Part shown: piece after piece, positions 39,401-45,400 of the stretch
Numbering within the stretch: the stretch's first letter is position 1
Layout: every line of letters starts with the position of its first letter
Source: Branchiostoma floridae
Taxonomy: Eukaryota > Chordata > Leptocardii > Amphioxiformes > Branchiostomatidae
DNA: 64,000 nt
Direction of reading: 5' to 3'
Assembly: GCF_000003815.2 (NCBI RefSeq)
Contig: NC_049981.1
Location: forward strand, 30,283,146-30,347,145
Notes under the pieces: generated by a model
Seen by the model: only the letters and a program-made list of their open reading frames with translations
Told to the model about the DNA's origin: nothing
The model's database searches: none
Position numbers and translations under genes: made by a program

Positions 39401-42400
39401 TTACAGCTATCCAGAGTGCCCTTGTCAAAGAGCCCCCGGGCTGACAGAACATCGCATGTTCCCTCCTGTGTATCCTAATGTGCTGGGAGGAGAATGGCGT
39501 GCAAAAGAAAATCCCATTTTCCAGAGTAAGAAATCCCTTTCAAAGCCAGGCCTTTGGCTTGCAGGTCTTTAAAGAGCCATTTCATGTATGGTAATAGGGA
39601 CACCGCAATAAGGGACATCTATTCATGTACACTCATTTGATGAGGTGTAGAGAGCCTGCTTGGTCTACTTCAAAGAGCTTTATCTCTCGGTACATAAAGG
39701 ACATCCTCTTTGCACCAGATGATATTTTGGGAGCTTCCTTCCTCCACAGTGTAAAACAAATATTAAAGAAGACTATCCAATAGTCATTTGCTAGATCATT
39801 GCAAATGGAATAACATTAAGAAGATGAAATAACCAGGAACTTGCGAGTTTTCAACAACAACAGCAAGAATGCTATATCTGGGAGGGATGTCCTTAGTGCT
39901 AAATACCAGGTGGTTATGATTTTTGTGATACTATTATTTTTGATATGAAATTAACAAGTGTGTTAAACCAAATGTGATTTTGGTGTTTAAAAATCTAGTT
40001 GGTACAAGTGCAAAGTTGATTGGAAATAAAGTTTCAAAAGTATGCATGTCCTTGATTAATTAATTTGAATGTACAACAATACATATTGCCAAAACATGCT
40101 ACTTTGAAGGATGTAGTTCAACAGAACCTACATCAAAGTTAAGGCAGAAATTTGGTATTCATAACTGTTATGTGTGTGCGAGTGTGTGTGTGTTTGTGAA
40201 GACTCATTCTGTATCCATTATGATAGCTTGTGTGAATGCCCTTTGGCATGACACATTTGCACAATCAATGAGAAATGTTACTAGAAACTTTTTAAGAAAG
40301 TTAGCAAATTTGCAAAATGCCATTTATGAAAGATTACAAAAGTTAGGTTGGCATTAGCACAGGGAGGCTTCTGGCCTTGCACTTAAGTCCACAACTGAAG
40401 AGGTAGTGAAATGAAAAGTCTGTGCAAAGTCAGGAAATGATTGGTATGTCAGGCATTACGCTAGCCATGCCAACCAGTGGACACATTCAGTGGCACACAC
40501 TTTTCCAATGCAACAGAAAAGATATTGTACACCATTTTCAGCAGATTAACTGTCTGGGTGGGTCCATTTCATGGCAAAATTCTGGAAAAGGTCCAGCAAA
40601 GCCATTTAGGTTCAGCATCACTGCATAGTCGCGTGATCCATCATTGGATGTAAAACATACTACTGGATTACTACTACCCAGAGATATCAAGATAAAGCAC
40701 CAACATGCACAATAAACACTTCTCCTGTAGAGGCTTACACCCTCCTCCAGACCAAAGCAAATGAAAAAGAATACAACACGGTGTATTCCATATCACCTGG
40801 GGTGCCAGCCTGACTGCGGTTAGGGATCGCCCAATGGCCAGAAGTGAGAGGACTGGAACCAAGGGAGCACGAAATGCGCCAGAAGTTGAGGAAATTTGGT
40901 ATTCTCAAACCAAAACTTGTAAAAACATCAATTACACCAATGAAATCTGGTATTCATTTTTTGACACATGGCAAATGCAAAGCATGCTTGGATTTTTCTA
41001 TGGATAACGTAATATACAGATTGGTCCAGAATACCTGTATCAAACATTATCATGAACCAAACATTAATCGTATTACCTGTACTAGATCCTTACTATGACT
41101 GATTTTTGTTTTCTTGGGAGATCTAAAAATCCAGGGTATAAATTCAATATCATTACAAAAAAAAAAAAATTACAGTTCTACCTGTAACCATTCTGTTCGC
41201 AAATACTAAAAGAGCAAAACTGTACAAGTTTGTGAACAGCTTATGCACTTTAAGTTATTACTAACTCCTCATTTTGCTTTGAATGATTGATGTTGTCAAG
41301 GATCATATAAAATGTATCCAATATAGAATTCCCAAACCTTATCCCCATAAAATGGTGATTTAGACGCAGGACCAAGATTTATGGGTTTCTTGAGAGATCA
41401 CAGCAGTTTCATTTTTCAGCTATAAGGAAGAAGTGAAAACCTGGCAACACATGCTGAACACTTTGTAATTTTTTCCTGTGAATAAATCTCTTGGGAATCT
41501 GCTTGTATTATCTGACGTCCTCAACTCACCTCTTGAGAAACTTGAAGTGTTCCTCCCTCCTGGTTCTCCCTGTCTTGATCATGATCATCTGGAAAATATT
41601 CCTGTCTATGGCCCACAGCTTGGACTCAGTAACAGCTGAAAAATAACACAGATGCCAGGAAGACATATGAAATTAAGAGGAAAACTGGAATGAGTCAGGG
41701 AAATTTTATTGAAATGATGATGAGCATGCCATTGAGCATCTTCATCAGTTAGAAACAAAATTAATGAGAGGGCAAACATGTTATAAGTGTAAGCTACATA
41801 GTTCTCATGGGGCCACCATTATAGATCAAAACCGAGGCCAATGAGATAAACAAAAGTCTGTCCATCATAATTAGCAGTTATACTAATGATAGCATGGCAA
41901 TTAGGATATTGACCAATAAGAGAATGGTTATCAAATATTTGCATTATTATGTTTTTATTTTGCATCTCCTAAAGGGACTATGAGATCAGTCTATACTACT
42001 CTAAATTGCTACTCTAAATCTTTTGGCACATAACACCAGTTATGATATTCATGGTTTGATCCTAAATTTGTGTGGTTTGGGGAAAAAATGTGTATAAGTT
42101 CGCAAACTCACCTTTGACAGTGGCTGTTCTGCTACAGTTATACAGGAGTGCCAGCTCTCCAAACAGTGTCTTTGGCCCCATGTTGCCCAGGTATTTCCCT
42201 CCTTTTGTCACCTGCAAGTCACCAACTGCAGAAAACATTGAACATGATGTCAAGAAAAACTCCACTTTAATTTTTACTACACATGTAAAATAAAGGGTCG
42301 CAGCATTCTGAAGAAGGGGACAGGCGGTTACTGAAATGTCTGCAGGTTGTTGTGTACTGGTTATGTGTAAGGAACTTCGTTGTACAGCATTTTGAGGCTT

Positions 42401-45400
42401 CATTTTTATTTATTGGTTTGGTTATTCAGCTTATAATTACAGAGGCAGGGCTGCCCAACTAGCCTGTGGCTAGTTCTAAAAAAAGTAGCCTGTGCCTAGC
42501 CTATCATTAGGCTTAGCGGTGCACACCCCAGTTTATTTGGGGTCTCAAATCGAGGCTGCGCACCCCCAAGTCGAGAGGCCGTCTCTTCAAGAAAATAGAT
42601 CTAAAGCAGAAAAGCCGTATATGAGAATGACGGGTATCACTCCAGCTTTAAGAACAGCCGGGTTTCAGTTTCTTCACTCTCTTTACTTTTCATAATTTTG
42701 GGGGGAGAAAAGTTTTTTTCACGCAAAAAAGTATGCACAAAAAGGGGAATTTTGACGTGGAAATAAACCCATCACCTATAGTTTAGTCATGAAAATGACT
42801 GATATTGTCGGAAAGAGAATACACCTAAGATTAATCAGGCAAAAAATAAAGAAAATCGTAACACTGAGATTTTTACAATAACCGCGAGGCATACCAACAC
42901 GGCCCACAGACCGCATATGGACGGGAAATCTGGGTCAACGGCGAATCACTTCCAACGCGTAGAAATACAAGGAAGTGACCCTCGGGCCCAAAACCAATTT
43001 GCACCAAAAACACATCACTTCTTACGCTTTTTAGCCATGCCAGTATTAAATGCCACTTCGCAGCAGATTATGAGAAATTTGAACTCAAACACGGACCCTC
43101 GAGACCCTTTCGTCACATTTTTGTCGCGCACTATCTCGGACCCCTGTCGCGGAAGAATTGGTGTGTGCACCGTTAGGCCATACACCTTTGTGTCAATGGG
43201 TAGCAAAGGGCAGCAGGAGATGTTGGTACCACCAGAGGCAGTAAATTTTCCTTGTGATTTCCTATGAGTGAGGTGTAAGTGTAATATTGTTTTATGAGAG
43301 CTGTTGCAGAGCGGCATGTTTGACCTAGCCTTTGGCTTTGACCTTTGGCTCCCCAAATGGACCATGACCTTTGATACATTTGAGGAGGGACAATCCATAA
43401 ACAACAATATTTTCAAGTGAAATACTGATAGAGAATGAACAAGGAATTACAGAAATGTTGGTTTCAGTTCAATTTTTCAATTTTACCAAATAATTATGAA
43501 TCTTTAAAGTATGATATTTTGTTAAATTTTTGGTGAATATCAGATTGGTTTTGAAATAAAATGCAGCTAAGGCCATGTCAATTGATTTCCTTGGCTCTCT
43601 GATTTTTAAAAATATAAATGTAGCAAGCGGACATCATAAAAGCATATGGCAGGGAGGCAAATTTGACTATGGCTATATCTACTCCATAAACTGAGTGTAC
43701 CAAGACATAAACCTGGTCCTCTGGCTTTGTTTTCCTTGTTTCTTTTCCAGTTAAGCATATATTTTATTTCCCTTTTAAAATGAAAAATGAGAAATTTTGT
43801 TGACAAAGACTATGTATTTAGCAATGTTGAACTGAAATTTTCCAATGTGCATATTGTACTCCTAGGTAATGGAAAATAAAGAGCAGACTACAGCTCATTA
43901 TGATGGCCAAACACAGTGTTCACTTTTGTAGCCGGATGGAGTATCATACAGTCAGGCCTAACTACAATGTCTTTCTTTTTAATGCTTTGTCCTTATATAG
44001 TACTGCTCACATGTATGGTGGTGGGCGTTCTACTCAAAGAACTTGTTTGAGCACTCAGGACTGCACATGAGAGCATCGTAAACATAGAGCTGTGCTGAAT
44101 AAATACTATATATATAAAACAAACATGCTTTATGTAAAGATGGCCAAACACAGTGTTCACTTTTGTAGCCGGATGGAGTATCATACAGTCAGGCCTAAAT
44201 ACAACGTCTTTTATTCTTAATGCTTTGTCCTTATATAGTACTGCTCACATGTATGGTGGTGGGCGTTCTACTCAAAGAACTTGTTTGAGCACTCAGGACT
44301 GCACATGAGAGCATCGTAAACATAGAGCTGTGCTGAATAAATACTATATATATAAAACAAACATGCTTTATGTAAAGATCATTAGGCCCATAGGAAACAA
44401 AATGGTTAACATTGTGTGTGGTCCAAACTAAATCTGAATAATACATGAACGCCTGTTAGGCTGCTGACAGTTCTAATCTATTGATAATGACACCTCAATG
44501 ATCAACAACCCTATGTTCTGACACCCTTGTTCTGACATTATAACACCTCAGCCAATGTTCCAACACCCCCTAACTCTAGTCTGATTAAATCAAGCTTATA
44601 GCAGCCCATCCAACTTCCTCTGGCCCCTGTCTGACCAGAATGTTTGTGTTTCACAGACTACCCATTACCCTAACCCTAAAATAGGGGTATTGGAACATAG
44701 GGGCATAAGAACATAGGCTTCTTTATTGCTAATCAAATAATCAATATTGTCCATATACAATGTCTGGTAAATAATATGAAGTGTATCTGCTGCATCAAAG
44801 TTCATTTATTCCTTTTAAAACTATCATTCATTTTATCATTCGTCCGCTGCATCAAATGTTCATTCATTCATTTTACAACTAAAATTCATTCATTCCCTCC
44901 ATCCTACCTTCTGCCACAAACAGCTGCTGGCCGGCCTCGCCCTCCTGTATGACCTTCTGTCCAGACTGGAACATCTGGAAGTCATTCCTTCCTTCCTTCA
45001 TTCATTCACTCATTCATTCATCTGTTCATTCATTCATTCCCTCCTTCTCACCTTCTGCCACAAACAGCTGCTGTCCTGCCTCTCCCTCCTGGATGACCTT
45101 CTGTCCCAACTGGAACATCTGGAAGTCATTCCTTCCTTCCTTCATTCATCCCTTTGTCACTTATTCATTCACTCCCTCCTTCCCACCTTCTGCCACAAAC
45201 AACTGATGTCCAGCCTCGCCCTCCTGGATGACCTTCTGTCCAGACTGGAACATCTGGAAGTCATTCCTTCCTTCCTTCACTCACTCACTCACTCACTCAT
45301 TTATTTGTCTGTTCATTCATACATTCACTCCCTCCCTCCCTATATTTCCTACCTTCTGCCACGAACAGCTGCTGGCCTGCCTCCCCCTCCTGGATGACCT

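Noticed and set aside
42917-43416. Overlapping frames of 116 and 133 codons in the v1-v2 intron
   Set aside because: They overlap on opposite strands, match no family I recognise, and lie inside an intron of a well-defined gene.
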